64,000 bases of DNA. Origin: Agromyces sp. LHK192 (GTDB lineage Bacteria; Actinomycetota; Actinomycetes; Actinomycetales; Microbacteriaceae). Made by a program: the position numbers and the translations under genes. Positions 16,606 through 24,963 of this stretch are shown here, in pieces (position 1 is the first letter of the stretch; every line of letters begins with the position of its first letter). A model generated the notes under the pieces. That model worked only from the letters and a program-made list of their open reading frames with translations, was not told the DNA's origin and did no database searches. The stretch is taken from contig NZ_CP034753.1 in the NCBI RefSeq assembly GCF_004006235.1, positions 992,001-1,056,000 of the forward strand, given 5' to 3'.

Positions 16606-18247
16606 ACCGCTCGCGCATGCGCCGGTCGTGCGTGACCAGCACGACCGCGCCCTCGAACGAATCGAGCGCGCGCTCGAGGTCGTCGACGAGGTCGGGCGAG
16701 AGGTGGTTCGTGGGCTCGTCGAGCAGCAGCACGTCATGCGGGCGACTCACCAGCAGCGCGAGTTCGAGCCTGCGCCGCTGGCCGTACGACAGCGCGCCGA
16801 CGGCGACGCCGAGCTCGGGCCCGCGGAACAGGCCGAGCCGGAGCATCCGGTCACGTGCCGTCTCGACGTCGTCGAGCGTGCCCGCCGCGAACGACTCGAG
16901 CACCGTGCTCGTCCCGCCCGCCGTGGTGTGCTGGCGCAGGTGGCCGACGCGGCCCTCGACCGACGCGCGGCCGGCGTCGAGCGCGAGTTCGCCCTCGATC
17001 GCCCGAAGCAGCGAGGTCTTGCCCGCGCCGTTCGCACCGGTGACCAGGACGCGATCGCCGGGGCCGAGCGACAGGTCGTCGACGTCGGTGCCCGCGACGC
17101 GTACGCCCGCGAGTTCGAGCAGCGGTCGCGGAGCGGCATCCGTCCCGGTCGCGGCGGCATCCGAGCCACCGGATGCCGCTCGCTCGAGCCTCGGCGCGAA
17201 CACCAGCGGCTCCGGCGGCGGGGGAGCCGGGTCGTCGAGGAGCCTCGCCACGCGCTCCTTCGCGTTGCGGATACGGCCCATCGCGCCGTGGTCGCGGCCA
17301 CGCAGGCGGAACGCGCCGTGCCCGAAACCCGCCTTCTCCATGCGGCGGGGGATCGCGTCGAGCTTGAACGCGTTCGCCCCGAGCAGGGCGCGCTGGCGCG
17401 CAAGCTCCTCGGTCCAGGCCTCGTGCGCGAGCCGCAGGCGCTCGCGCTCGGCGGCCTTCGCCCGCAGGTAGCCCGAGTAGCCGTCGCCGTGCCTCGACAC
17501 CGAGCCGGCGTCGACCTCCCAGATGGCGTCGGTGAACGCCTCGAGGAACGCGCGGTCGTGCGTGACCGCGACGACGAGCCCGCGATGCGCCCGCAGGGCG
17601 GCGACGAGCCAGTCCCACGCGTCGTCGTCGAGGTCGTTCGTCGGCTCGTCGAGCAGCAGCACCTCGGCGTTCGCCGCGATCGTCGCGGCAAGCGCGACGC
17701 GCGACCGCTCTCCGCCCGAGAGCGTCGACCACGGCCTGCCGCGGTCGATCCCGGAAACGCCCAGCACGTCGAGCGCCGCGTCGAGCCGAGCGGATGCCCC
17801 GTACCCGTCGCGGGCCTCGTACCGGTCGAGCAGCGACTGGTATCGGTCGAGCGCGACCTGCAGGTCTTCGCCCGCGAGGCCCGCGCCGTCGGTGCCGCCG
17901 AGCGCCTGCCCGGCGTCGCCGAGTGCGCGTTCGAGCGCCCGCAGGTCGCCGGAGCACGCGTCGATCGCGTCGTGCACGGTCGCATGCTCCGGCAGCTCGA
18001 CGACCTGCTCGAGCAGGGCGACTCCGCCCGGAGCGGTCACCACGACGTCGCCGGCATCCGGCTCGATGGAGCCGGCGAGCAGGCGGAGCAGGGTCGACTT
18101 GCCCGAGCCGTTGTCGCCGATGACGCCGACGTGCTCGCCGGGTCGGGTGGCGACCTCGACGCGGTCGAGCACGACGCGGTCGGCGAAGCGCTTGGTCGCG
18201 CCGCGCAGGGCCAGGAAGGCGGAGGAATGATGGAGTGATCGGGTCAT
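16547..18247 (-). CDS. ABC-F family ATP-binding protein (possible ribosome protection)
   Basis: A 566-residue soluble protein with two ABC domains and no membrane helices. Domain 1: Walker A GDNGSGKS (44-51), signature LSGGERSR, Walker B VLLLDEPTNDLD. The long charged linker runs KAAERERLRLAHEAWTEELARQ to KERVARLLDDP. Domain 2: Walker A GANGAGKT, signature LSYGQRRR, Walker B VLLLDEPTNHLS. The protein is the size of antibiotic-resistance ABC-F factors that act at the ribosomal exit site; the drug, if any, cannot be deduced. A 200-base leader with a seven-codon ORF and competing hairpins precedes it (18262-18450), as is usual for inducible ABC-F genes. GAGG lies eight bases before the ATG. Confidence 0.9.
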   Translation of the reverse strand: MTRSLHHSSAFLALRGATKRFADRVVLDRVEVATRPGEHVGVIGDNGSGKSTLLRLLAGSIEPDAGDVVVTAPGGVALLEQVVELPEHATVHDAIDACSGDLRALERALGDAGQALGGTDGAGLAGEDLQVALDRYQSLLDRYEARDGYGASARLDAALDVLGVSGIDRGRPWSTLSGGERSRVALAATIAANAEVLLLDEPTNDLDDDAWDWLVAALRAHRGLVVAVTHDRAFLEAFTDAIWEVDAGSVSRHGDGYSGYLRAKAAERERLRLAHEAWTEELARQRALLGANAFKLDAIPRRMEKAGFGHGAFRLRGRDHGAMGRIRNAKERVARLLDDPAPPPPEPLVFAPRLERAASGGSDAAATGTDAAPRPLLELAGVRVAGTDVDDLSLGPGDRVLVTGANGAGKTSLLRAIEGELALDAGRASVEGRVGHLRQHTTAGGTSTVLESFAAGTLDDVETARDRMLRLGLFRGPELGVAVGALSYGQRRRLELALLVSRPHDVLLLDEPTNHLSPDLVDDLERALDSFEGAVVLVTHDRRMRERFRGRRLRLERRCLLADPAA

Positions 18248-18261
18248 GGAAGCCTCGATTC

Positions 18262-18331
18262 CGACCCGCTGCGGCGGGTCGACCGTCGGCGTCGCCGTGC
18301 TGGCGGCATCCGGATGCGGATGACGGTCGAC
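18262..18331 (-). promoter_or_regulatory. competing hairpins in ABC-F leader
   Basis: Read on the minus strand, GTCGACCGTC (18331-18322) can pair perfectly with GACGGTCGAC (18287-18278). The last four bases of that second arm also belong to an 8-bp hairpin, CGACCCGC-CGCA-GCGGGTCG (18281-18262), ending 15 bases before the ABC-F start codon. The two structures are mutually exclusive, an attenuator-like arrangement. There is no U-tract, so control could be on translation or by pausing. Confidence 0.5.
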
Positions 18332-18426
18332 GCCTCGCGGCGCGGGTCTGCTGGGTAGCGGTCAGTGGCTGGTGCGCATCGACGTGCGCCGGAACGGCCG
18401 TGGAGCTGAGCTCGACACGGTCGCCA

Positions 18427-18450
18427 CTACTCGAAAATCAGAGTACCCAT
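18427..18450 (-). CDS. seven-residue upstream ORF in ABC-F leader
   Basis: ATG 18450 opens MGTLIFE followed by TAG, about 180 bases before the ABC-F start. No Shine-Dalgarno is visible, but a TAGGTT -10-like box lies nine bases upstream, so translation from a near-leaderless mRNA is possible. Drug-stalled leader peptides of this size control many resistance genes. The assignment rests on position and on the hairpins downstream. Confidence 0.35.
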   Translation of the reverse strand: MGTLIFE

Positions 18451-18475
18451 AGGGCGACGAACCTAGCATGCCGTC

Positions 18476-19141
18476 ATGGGAGCTGTCGAGAAGTTCGACC
18501 TGAAGCGCGCGCATCCGTCGCTCTACGCCGCGTCGGCGCGCGCCGCGAAGGACTGGGTGCTCGTCGACGTGCCGCCGATGCGGTACCTCGCCGTCGACGG
18601 GCACGGCGACCCGAACGCCGCGCCGGCGTACCGCGAGGCCGTCGAGGGGCTCTACGCGACCGCGTACACCGTCAAGTTCGCGAGCAAGCGGGAGTCCGGC
18701 CGCGACTTCGTCGTCGGGCCGCTCGAAGGGCTGTGGCGGGCCGACGACCCGGCGACGTTCGTCACGCGCGAGAAGGACGCGTGGCGCTGGACGATGCTCA
18801 TCGCGCAGCCCGACTGGATCGACGAGGCATCCGTCGACGCCGCGATCACCGCAGTCCGCGCGAAGGCGGCGAAGCAGCGACAGGATGCCCCGCCCGCGCT
18901 CGACCTCGTGCGCCTGCTCCACCTGCACGAGGGGTCCAGTGCCCAGATCCTGCACCTCGGCTCCTACGACGACGAAGGGCCGACGCTCGCGCGACTCCAC
19001 GACGAGTGGATGCCCGGGCGCGGACTGACGTTCGCCGGCGACCACCATGAGATCTACCTCGGCGACCCGCGCCGCACCGCGCCCGAGAAGCTCAAGACGA
19101 TCCTGCGGCAGCCGGTGCGGCCGGTCTCCGACGGAAGCTGA
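18476..19141 (+). CDS. GyrI-like small-molecule binding domain protein
   Basis: A 221-residue single-domain protein. The start FDLKRAHPSLYAASARAAKDWVLVDVPPMRYLAVDGHGDPN (key parts VDVPPMRYLAVDG and GDPN) and the end LHEGSSAQILHLGSYDDEGPTLARLHDEWM (key parts AQILHLG, YDDEGPTLARLH) match the GyrI-like/YjlA group found as stand-alone proteins or as effector domains of AraC and MerR regulators. ATG 18476 follows TAGCAT by six bases. It is divergent from the ABC-F gene, sharing ~200 bp. It may bind a cationic compound; no partner is evident. Confidence 0.82.
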   Translation: MGAVEKFDLKRAHPSLYAASARAAKDWVLVDVPPMRYLAVDGHGDPNAAPAYREAVEGLYATAYTVKFASKRESGRDFVVGPLEGLWRADDPATFVTREKDAWRWTMLIAQPDWIDEASVDAAITAVRAKAAKQRQDAPPALDLVRLLHLHEGSSAQILHLGSYDDEGPTLARLHDEWMPGRGLTFAGDHHEIYLGDPRRTAPEKLKTILRQPVRPVSDGS

Positions 19142-19296
19142 GGCCCGCTCGTCCCCCTGCCGTTCACCGCGCGGTCGCGCGCGTCGACACCTCCGGGTCA
19201 TCCCGACCGGATTCGCTGGCACCGAATCCGACCGGACGACGCCTCATCGCGGGGCGTCGTCCGGCATGCGATCGGAACGGTCTCGAGAGGGAGAAC

Positions 19297-21939
19297 ATGA
19301 CCGACACGAACAGACGACGCGGCCGCACGGTCGCCGTCGCCGCCACGCTCGCGGGCCTCGTCGCCGGCGCGCTCGCACTGCCGCTGCCCGCGGCGGCGGC
19401 ATCCGAGGTGCCCACCGCCCCGGTGGTCGACGCGAACACGACCTGGCGCTACCTCGACGACGGCACCGACCCCGCCCGCGGCGATGCGAACCTGCGGGTC
19501 TGGACGACCACCGGCTACGACGACACCGCGTGGAAGCAGGCCCAGGGCGGCTTCGGCGCGAAGGGCGGCAAGCTCGCCGCGGTCGGCCCGCGCACCCCGA
19601 AGACGCTGCTCAACCAGTACCTGAACGGCACCTCGGCGCCGAACGTGCCGACGTTCTTCTTCCGGTCGAGCTTCACGCTCGAGGCGGGCGTCGCCGATCG
19701 GGTCGCCGACGTGGTGGGCGATCTCGTCTACGACGACGGAGCAGTGGTGTGGATCAACGGCCAGCGCGTCGCGGGCCTCCACGCCGACCGCGTCACCGAG
19801 TCGTCCAACCTGCAGTACGCGGGCTCGGGCAACTCCGACCCGACGGCCGCGAGCTTCACCGCCGACGGCGACGTGCTGGTCGACGGCGTCAACACCGTCG
19901 CCGTCGCGCTCTACCAGGACCGCGAGACCTCGAGCGACATCTACCTCGACGTCCCGTCGATCCGCCTCATCGAGGAGACCGAGCCCGGCGTCGTGGTGCC
20001 GACCCCGCCGAGCCGCGTGATCCTGACGCCCACCGAGACGCCCGACGTGAGCCAGTCGTTCTCGTGGCTCGCGGGCGACGCCTCGCACACCACGGGCCAG
20101 GTGCAGATCCGCCCGGCCGCCGGCGGCGACGTGCGCACGGTCGACGCCTACGCGGCGGGTGCCGTCAACGGCAACCCCCTCCAGCACTTCTCCGCCACCG
20201 TCGACGGCCTGACCGCCGCGACCGCGTATGAGTACCGCGTCGGACTCGAGGGCGCCTGGGGCGCGTGGACCGAGTTCACCACCGAGGACCCGACCGACAC
20301 CGACTTCCAGTTCGTCTACTACGGCGACGCCCAGATCGGGCTCGACTCGACGTGGCCCAAGGTCGTCGCGATGGCCGAGGCATCCGCCCCGGACTCCATC
20401 GGATCGGTGCACGCCGGCGACCTGATCGACACCGCGAGCAACGAGACCCAGTGGATCAACTGGTTCAAGGGCATGCAGACCTCGGCGGCGACGACGAACG
20501 TCATGGCCGCGCCCGGCAACCACGAGTACTCGGGTGACAAGCTCATGAAGTCGTGGAAGGCGAACTTCGAGTACCCGCACAACAACCCGTCCACCGAGAC
20601 GATCGGCGACCTGGCCGACCTCGCCGTCGGCGACACCGACGTGGCGAAGCAGTACGCCGCGTACTTCGCGCACTGGACGCAGTTCGCGACCGAGACGGTG
20701 TACTTCACCGACTACCAGGGCGTGCGCTTCATCACGATCAACGCGACCCGCGACACCACGTTCCTCACCCCCGACGGGCTGCCCGCCTGCTCGGGTGCGG
20801 AGTGCCCGTCGACGAAGATCGCCGCGCTGTGGACGCAGTTCCAGGCGGCCTGGCTCGACCACGTGCTCACCGAGAGCCCCTCGAAGTGGAACGTCGTGAC
20901 CTTCCACCAGCCCGTGTACTCGACGTCGGCCGGGCGCGACGAGCCCGTACTGCGCCAGTACTGGGTGCCGGTGTTCCAGGAGCACGACATCGACCTCGTC
21001 ATGATGGGCCACGACCACACCTACGCGCGCGGCTACAACAACGAGGACGTGACCGAGACCCCCGGCATCACCGACGGCCCGGTCTACATCGTCTCCAACT
21101 CGGGTGCGAAGCACTACGAGCTCGAGACCGACGCGAAGAACGTCTGGACCAACAACGGCGCGACGCAGGTGCTGCGCGGGGCGGGCGTGACGACGTACCA
21201 GGTGATCGACGTGACGGCCGACTCGCTGCACTACCGCTCGTACCTCGCCGAGAAGACGGCTGCCGCGACGACCGACCTCGCGGTCGGCGCCGTCTACGAC
21301 GAGTTCACCGTCACGAAGACCGACGAGGGTGAGAAGTGGGTCACCGAGGCGGGCGTCGAGCCGCCGGTCGAGGAGCCCGACACGACCCGCCCCGAGGTCA
21401 CGCTCGTCGCGCCCGCGGCGGCCGGTCCGTTCCGCGAGCTCGCGGTGCAGGTCGACGCGACCGACGACCGCGGCCTCCAGCGCATCGTCGCGAACATCTA
21501 CCAGGGCGGCAAGCTGGTGAAGTCGACGCAGACCCCCGTCGGCGGCGCGAAGGCCGGGACGCACAGGGCGACCGTCCAGCTGCCGTCGGGCGACTACACG
21601 GTCAAGTACAACGCGCAGGATGCCGCGGGCAACATCTCGAAGACGAGCACCTTCGCGGTGACCGTCGACGCGACCGCGCCCAAGGCGACGATCAAGGACG
21701 GCGCCTCGTACACGGCGAAGAGCGGCGAGGTCTTCCGCCTCATCAGCTTCAAGCTGTACGACGCCGGCAAGATCGACCGGGTGGAGATCAACGGGAAGGT
21801 CAAGGACCTGTCGGACGACGCCTGGTCGGACGTCAACTTCATCAAGCCCGGCGTCTTCGGCGCGGTCGCCGGCGCGAACACCCTGACGGTGTACGACGTG
21901 GCCGGGAACACCTCGGTCGTGGAGTTCACGCTCGGCTGA
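19297..21939 (+). CDS. secreted metallophosphoesterase, purple acid phosphatase type
   Basis: An 880-residue exported protein. A signal peptide (cleavage near AAAA-SEV, residue ~35) precedes a beta-rich region with DDTAWKQAQGGFG and VWINGQRV (~45-230), an FN3-like domain (~240-330) and the catalytic domain (~335-660). Metal-ligand motifs are YYGDAQIG (D344), HAGDLID (D375), PGNHEY (N408, H409), FHQP (H537) and GHDHTY (H572, H574). The C-terminus (~690-880) has Ig-like modules (DTTRPEVTLVAP, ATDDRGLQRI, YDVAGNTSVVEFTLG). AGGGAG precedes the ATG. It is expected to release phosphate from organic esters outside the cell. No anchor is seen and the gene stands alone. Confidence 0.9.
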   Translation: MTDTNRRRGRTVAVAATLAGLVAGALALPLPAAAASEVPTAPVVDANTTWRYLDDGTDPARGDANLRVWTTTGYDDTAWKQAQGGFGAKGGKLAAVGPRTPKTLLNQYLNGTSAPNVPTFFFRSSFTLEAGVADRVADVVGDLVYDDGAVVWINGQRVAGLHADRVTESSNLQYAGSGNSDPTAASFTADGDVLVDGVNTVAVALYQDRETSSDIYLDVPSIRLIEETEPGVVVPTPPSRVILTPTETPDVSQSFSWLAGDASHTTGQVQIRPAAGGDVRTVDAYAAGAVNGNPLQHFSATVDGLTAATAYEYRVGLEGAWGAWTEFTTEDPTDTDFQFVYYGDAQIGLDSTWPKVVAMAEASAPDSIGSVHAGDLIDTASNETQWINWFKGMQTSAATTNVMAAPGNHEYSGDKLMKSWKANFEYPHNNPSTETIGDLADLAVGDTDVAKQYAAYFAHWTQFATETVYFTDYQGVRFITINATRDTTFLTPDGLPACSGAECPSTKIAALWTQFQAAWLDHVLTESPSKWNVVTFHQPVYSTSAGRDEPVLRQYWVPVFQEHDIDLVMMGHDHTYARGYNNEDVTETPGITDGPVYIVSNSGAKHYELETDAKNVWTNNGATQVLRGAGVTTYQVIDVTADSLHYRSYLAEKTAAATTDLAVGAVYDEFTVTKTDEGEKWVTEAGVEPPVEEPDTTRPEVTLVAPAAAGPFRELAVQVDATDDRGLQRIVANIYQGGKLVKSTQTPVGGAKAGTHRATVQLPSGDYTVKYNAQDAAGNISKTSTFAVTVDATAPKATIKDGASYTAKSGEVFRLISFKLYDAGKIDRVEINGKVKDLSDDAWSDVNFIKPGVFGAVAGANTLTVYDVAGNTSVVEFTLG

Positions 21940-21977
21940 GGCATCCACCGCGCGCCCGACTGAACGGGTCGCGTCCG

Positions 21978-22031
21978 CATGAGAATCCGGTCTACGGCTG
22001 CCGCTCCGGCGTCGTAGGCCGGATTCTCATG
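21978..22031. repeat. family A intergenic palindrome, copy 1
   Basis: Arms 21978-21996 (CATGAGAATCCGGTCTACG) and 22013-22031 are inverted repeats of 19 bp with one mismatch. The loop contains GCTGCCGCTCCGGCGT, shared with copy 2 at 27121. It lies 38 bp after the metallophosphatase stop. Confidence 0.8.
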
Positions 22032-22124
22032 TTCGGCGAGACGAACGGATGCCTCGAATCGGTTGCGGGCGTCCGGTGACCGGCCTATCGTGAGCGCGGG
22101 AGAATACTTATAGGGGGTATGGAT

Positions 22125-22733
22125 ATGTCCGAATCGCCGTCGACATCCGCGGCCACCGCGGCCCGCATCCCGGACGCCTCGCCGGGTGCGCCCCGACGTG
22201 CGCGCGCGGGATTCGTCGTCCTGCTGCTCGTGATCGGCGTCGCGACGGGCGCCGTCGCGCTGCTCGGCGGTGGTGCGAGCGGCACCTCGGCGGCCCTCCC
22301 GATGACGGTGGTCTGCGTGGCGGTGCTCGCCTACATCGCGGCCGCGGCGATCGGGATCCGATGGATGGGCTGGCTGTGGGCCGGAATCGGGTCGCTGCTC
22401 GTCGGGCTCGCCGAGGTGCTCGACCTGCCCGCCTGGGTCGTCCTCGGCGCAACCGGAGTCGCGCTGGCCGTCGTCGGCCTGATCCGCCGGTCGGCGTACA
22501 CGCTGGCTCAGACGCTGGGCGGCGCCGTCTACGTCGCCGTCGCGGTCGTCGCGCTCGCGTTCGACGTCCGGGTCGGGCTGGTCGTCGGCGGCCTCGCGCT
22601 CGCCGCGCACGCGGCATGGGACTTCGTGCACTTCCGCCGCGACATCGTCGTGAACCGCTCGCTCGCGCTGTGGTGCATGGGCCTCGACCTCGTCGCGGGC
22701 CTCGGCTGCGTCGTCCTCGCGATCGTCGGCTGA
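22125..22733 (+). CDS. small integral membrane protein, unknown function
   Basis: 202 residues from ATG 22125, chosen because AGGGGGT sits eight bases upstream; an ATG six bases earlier is in frame but too close to the RBS. A polar N-terminus is followed by about six hydrophobic helices (e.g. AGFVVLLLVIGVATGAVALL, PMTVVCVAVLAYIAAAAIG, AYVAVAVVALAF region). The amphipathic stretch AAHAAWDFVHFRRDIVVNRS near residue 165 precedes the last helix; HAAWD with a following histidine is seen in several small DUF membrane families. No domain is recognised with confidence. Confidence 0.75.
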   Translation: MSESPSTSAATAARIPDASPGAPRRARAGFVVLLLVIGVATGAVALLGGGASGTSAALPMTVVCVAVLAYIAAAAIGIRWMGWLWAGIGSLLVGLAEVLDLPAWVVLGATGVALAVVGLIRRSAYTLAQTLGGAVYVAVAVVALAFDVRVGLVVGGLALAAHAAWDFVHFRRDIVVNRSLALWCMGLDLVAGLGCVVLAIVG

Positions 22734-22743
22734 GGAGCACGAC

Positions 22744-22766
22744 ACCGCGGCGCCGGTCGCCGCGGT
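22744..22766. terminator. hairpin between convergent genes
   Basis: ACCGCGGCG-CCGGT-CGCCGCGGT has perfect 9-bp arms in the 48-bp gap between the membrane-protein gene and the convergent XRE-cupin gene. There is no T-tract, as usual for high-GC actinobacteria, so it probably serves both directions. Confidence 0.6.
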
Positions 22767-22781
22767 CGGATCGGGCGTCGT

Positions 22782-23366
22782 CTACGCCGTGCCGCTCCAC
22801 GCGGCCGGCACCAGGATCCACGCGACCTCGGCGCCGACGTCGGGGTCCGCCGTCCAGTTGTGCGGCTCGCGGCCGGGAAAGGTGAGCGAGTCGCCCGCCT
22901 CGAGCGGGAGGTCCTCGTTCACGAAGTGGGCGGTCAGCCTCCCGGCGAGCACGTGCAGTACCTCGACCTCGCTCGCGATCGTGTACAGCTCGGTGCCGCC
23001 CGAGGCGCCCGGCTCCATGCTCGACCGGATGACCTGCACGCGCGACTCGCTGCGCGGCGACACCAGCCGCTCGACCACGCCCGTCCCGCCGAGGTTGATG
23101 CGCGGAGCGTCGTCGAACGCGACCTTCTGCACCTCCGGCTCGGAGAACAGGGCGCCGACCGGCAACGACAGCACCTGGCACAGCTGCACGAGGGTTGCGA
23201 CGCTCGGCGAGGTCTCGTCGCGTTCGAGTCGGCTGAGGAATCCCTTCGTCAGGCCGCTCGTCGCGGCGACCTGCGAGAGCGAGAGGCCCTGCGCGCGCCG
23301 GACGTTGCGCAGCTTCGCGCCGATCGCGACGCGCGATTCGCTCGGGTCGGGGTGCACCGGGCGCAT
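22782..23366 (-). CDS. XRE family regulator with cupin sensor domain
   Basis: A 194-residue regulator. The N-terminal HTH reads [45 protein letters not shown] (key parts [21 protein letters not shown]). The C-terminal cupin has [23 protein letters not shown] and [17 protein letters not shown] (histidine and glutamate of the barrel visible). GGAG precedes the ATG. Regulators of this type usually sense a small amine or amino acid and control the divergent operon, here the agmatinase cluster. Direct repeats at 23419-23446 are the likely operator. Confidence 0.92.
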   Translation of the reverse strand: MRPVHPDPSESRVAIGAKLRNVRRAQGLSLSQVAATSGLTKGFLSRLERDETSPSVATLVQLCQVLSLPVGALFSEPEVQKVAFDDAPRINLGGTGVVERLVSPRSESRVQVIRSSMEPGASGGTELYTIASEVEVLHVLAGRLTAHFVNEDLPLEAGDSLTFPGREPHNWTADPDVGAEVAWILVPAAWSGTA

Positions 23367-23418
23367 TCGTCCGCTCCTTCGTTGACACGGTCGGGCCGCA
23401 ACCGTACGATGACGATGC

Positions 23419-23446
23419 GTTTACTCCAGAATATCAAAGGTTTACT
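23419..23446. promoter_or_regulatory. direct repeats GTTTACT in divergent promoter
   Basis: GTTTACT occurs at 23419-23425 and 23440-23446, exactly 21 bp apart (two helical turns), in the 83-bp gap between the XRE-cupin gene and the agmatinase gene. The AT-rich centre (AGAATATCAAAG) stands out from the surrounding GC-rich DNA. It fits binding of a dimeric regulator on one DNA face. Confidence 0.55.
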
Positions 23447-23449
23447 GAC

Positions 23450-24469
23450 ATGCAACCTCTCGACGCGGAAGACCGCCCCGGACAGCCCGACGCCGAACCG
23501 CGAGTCGGCGTACCCGGCGGCCCGGTCGGGCCCATCGACGCGAGCGTCGTGCCCCGGTTCGCGGGCATCGCGACGTTCGCACGCCTGCCGCGGCTCGAAG
23601 ACGTCGACCACGCCGACGTCGCCGTCGTCGGCGTCCCGTTCGACAGCGGCGTGAGCTACCGCCCCGGCGCCCGGTTCGGCCCGGCGCACGTGCGCGAGGC
23701 ATCCCGGCTGCTGCGCCCCTACAACCCCGCGCAGGACGTGTCGCCGTTCGCCGCGCAGCAGGTCGTCGACGCCGGCGACATCGCCGTGAACCCGTTCCAC
23801 CTCGACGAAGCCGTCGCCCAGGTCGAGGCCGGAGCGCTCGCGCTCGGCGACCGGGCCGACCGGCTCGTGGTCATCGGCGGCGACCACACCATCGCGCTGC
23901 CGCTCCTGCGGGCGGTGCACGCGAAGCACGGCCCCGTCGCGGTCCTCCACTTCGACGCCCACCTCGACACCTGGGACACCTACTTCGGGGCACCCGTCAC
24001 GCACGGCACGCCGTTCCGCCGGGCATCCGAGGAAGGACTCATCGACCTCACCGCGAGCATGCACGTCGGTACGCGCGGCCCGCTCTACGGTGTCGACGAC
24101 CTGACCGACGACGCGCGCCTCGGCTTCGCGATCGTGACGAGCGAGGACGTCGAGGAGCACGGCGTCGCCGTCGCCGTCGAGCGCATCAGGGCCCGCATCG
24201 GCGACGCCCCCCTCTACATCTCGATCGATATCGACGTGCTCGACCCGGCCCACGCCCCGGGCACCGGCACACCCGAGGCCGGCGGCCTCACCAGCCGCGA
24301 GCTGCTGCGCATCATCCGCGCGCTCGCCGACCGCACGATCGTCGGCGCCGACGTCGTCGAGGTCGCACCCGCCTACGACCACGCCCAGCTCACCGCCGTC
24401 GCGGCGTCGCACGTCGCGTACGAGCTCATCAGCGCGATGGCACCGCGCACCGGAACGGAGACCCCATGA
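23450..24469 (+). CDS. agmatinase/ureohydrolase family protein
   Basis: A 339-residue manganese- (or nickel-) dependent amidino hydrolase. Metal ligands are all present: GGDHT (D145, H146), FDAHLDTWD (D169, H171, D173), SIDIDVLDP (D260, D262), followed by APGTGTPE. These enzymes release urea from guanidino compounds (agmatine, guanidinobutyrate, guanidine and others). Co-location with an NCS1 permease and a cyclase-family hydrolase, rather than with polyamine genes, suggests a substrate other than agmatine. Its stop overlaps the next start (ATGA). The N-terminal 40 residues (Pro/Gly-rich, then [13 protein letters not shown]) match the family's lid region. Confidence 0.9.
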   Translation: MQPLDAEDRPGQPDAEPRVGVPGGPVGPIDASVVPRFAGIATFARLPRLEDVDHADVAVVGVPFDSGVSYRPGARFGPAHVREASRLLRPYNPAQDVSPFAAQQVVDAGDIAVNPFHLDEAVAQVEAGALALGDRADRLVVIGGDHTIALPLLRAVHAKHGPVAVLHFDAHLDTWDTYFGAPVTHGTPFRRASEEGLIDLTASMHVGTRGPLYGVDDLTDDARLGFAIVTSEDVEEHGVAVAVERIRARIGDAPLYISIDIDVLDPAHAPGTGTPEAGGLTSRELLRIIRALADRTIVGADVVEVAPAYDHAQLTAVAASHVAYELISAMAPRTGTETP

Positions 24470-24927
24470 CGAGCCGCACCCCATCCGTCGACGAGGTGCT
24501 CGCCGCGGCCGCCGAGATCGTCGCGGCGTTCGCCGCGACCGACGGCGAGCGCTACTTCGCGACGTTCGACCCGCAGGCGTCCTTCGTGTTCCACGTCGAG
24601 GCCGATCGCCTCGACGACCGCGCCGCGTACGAGCGGCTGTGGTCCGGATGGATCGCCGACGGCTGGCGCGTCACCTCATGCGAGTCGACGAATCCGCACG
24701 TGCAGGTGTTCCCGGGCGGCGCGGTGTTCGCCCACGACGTCGCCACCTCCGTCGAGACCTCCGACGGCGCCGACTCGTACCGCGAGCGGGAGACCATCGT
24801 CTTCCGCGTCGAGCCGTCGGCCGGCCCGGACGGCCCGGCCGACCCCGGCCCGGCCGACCCCGGCCCCGCCGGCGGCGACCGCCTGGTCGCCGTGCACGAG
24901 CACCTGTCCCCGAACCCCACCGCCTGA
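24466..24927 (+). CDS. SnoaL/NTF2-like protein (DUF4440 or AtzH type)
   Basis: A 153-residue cone-fold protein. Landmarks are [36 protein letters not shown] (key parts [17 protein letters not shown]), [28 protein letters not shown] and RETIVFRVE. The insert [14 protein letters not shown] before the last strand is a short in-frame repeat, visible as repeated GGCCGACCCC. Start overlaps the agmatinase stop, so the two are co-translated. Proteins of this fold often assist or stabilise hydrolases of nitrogen compounds; a specific role is not shown. Confidence 0.78.
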   Translation: MTSRTPSVDEVLAAAAEIVAAFAATDGERYFATFDPQASFVFHVEADRLDDRAAYERLWSGWIADGWRVTSCESTNPHVQVFPGGAVFAHDVATSVETSDGADSYRERETIVFRVEPSAGPDGPADPGPADPGPAGGDRLVAVHEHLSPNPTA

Positions 24928-24963
24928 AACCCGAACCCGAACCCGAAACCTCCTGGAGGAGCA

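Noticed and set aside
19198..21948. 916-codon open frame antisense to the metallophosphatase
   Set aside because: No motifs, Arg/Val/Asp-rich repeats of mirrored codons, whereas the plus strand shows all metal-ligand motifs.
23450..24469. Naming the hydrolase speB (agmatinase)
   Set aside because: The metal ligands define only the ureohydrolase family, and gene context does not support polyamine synthesis.
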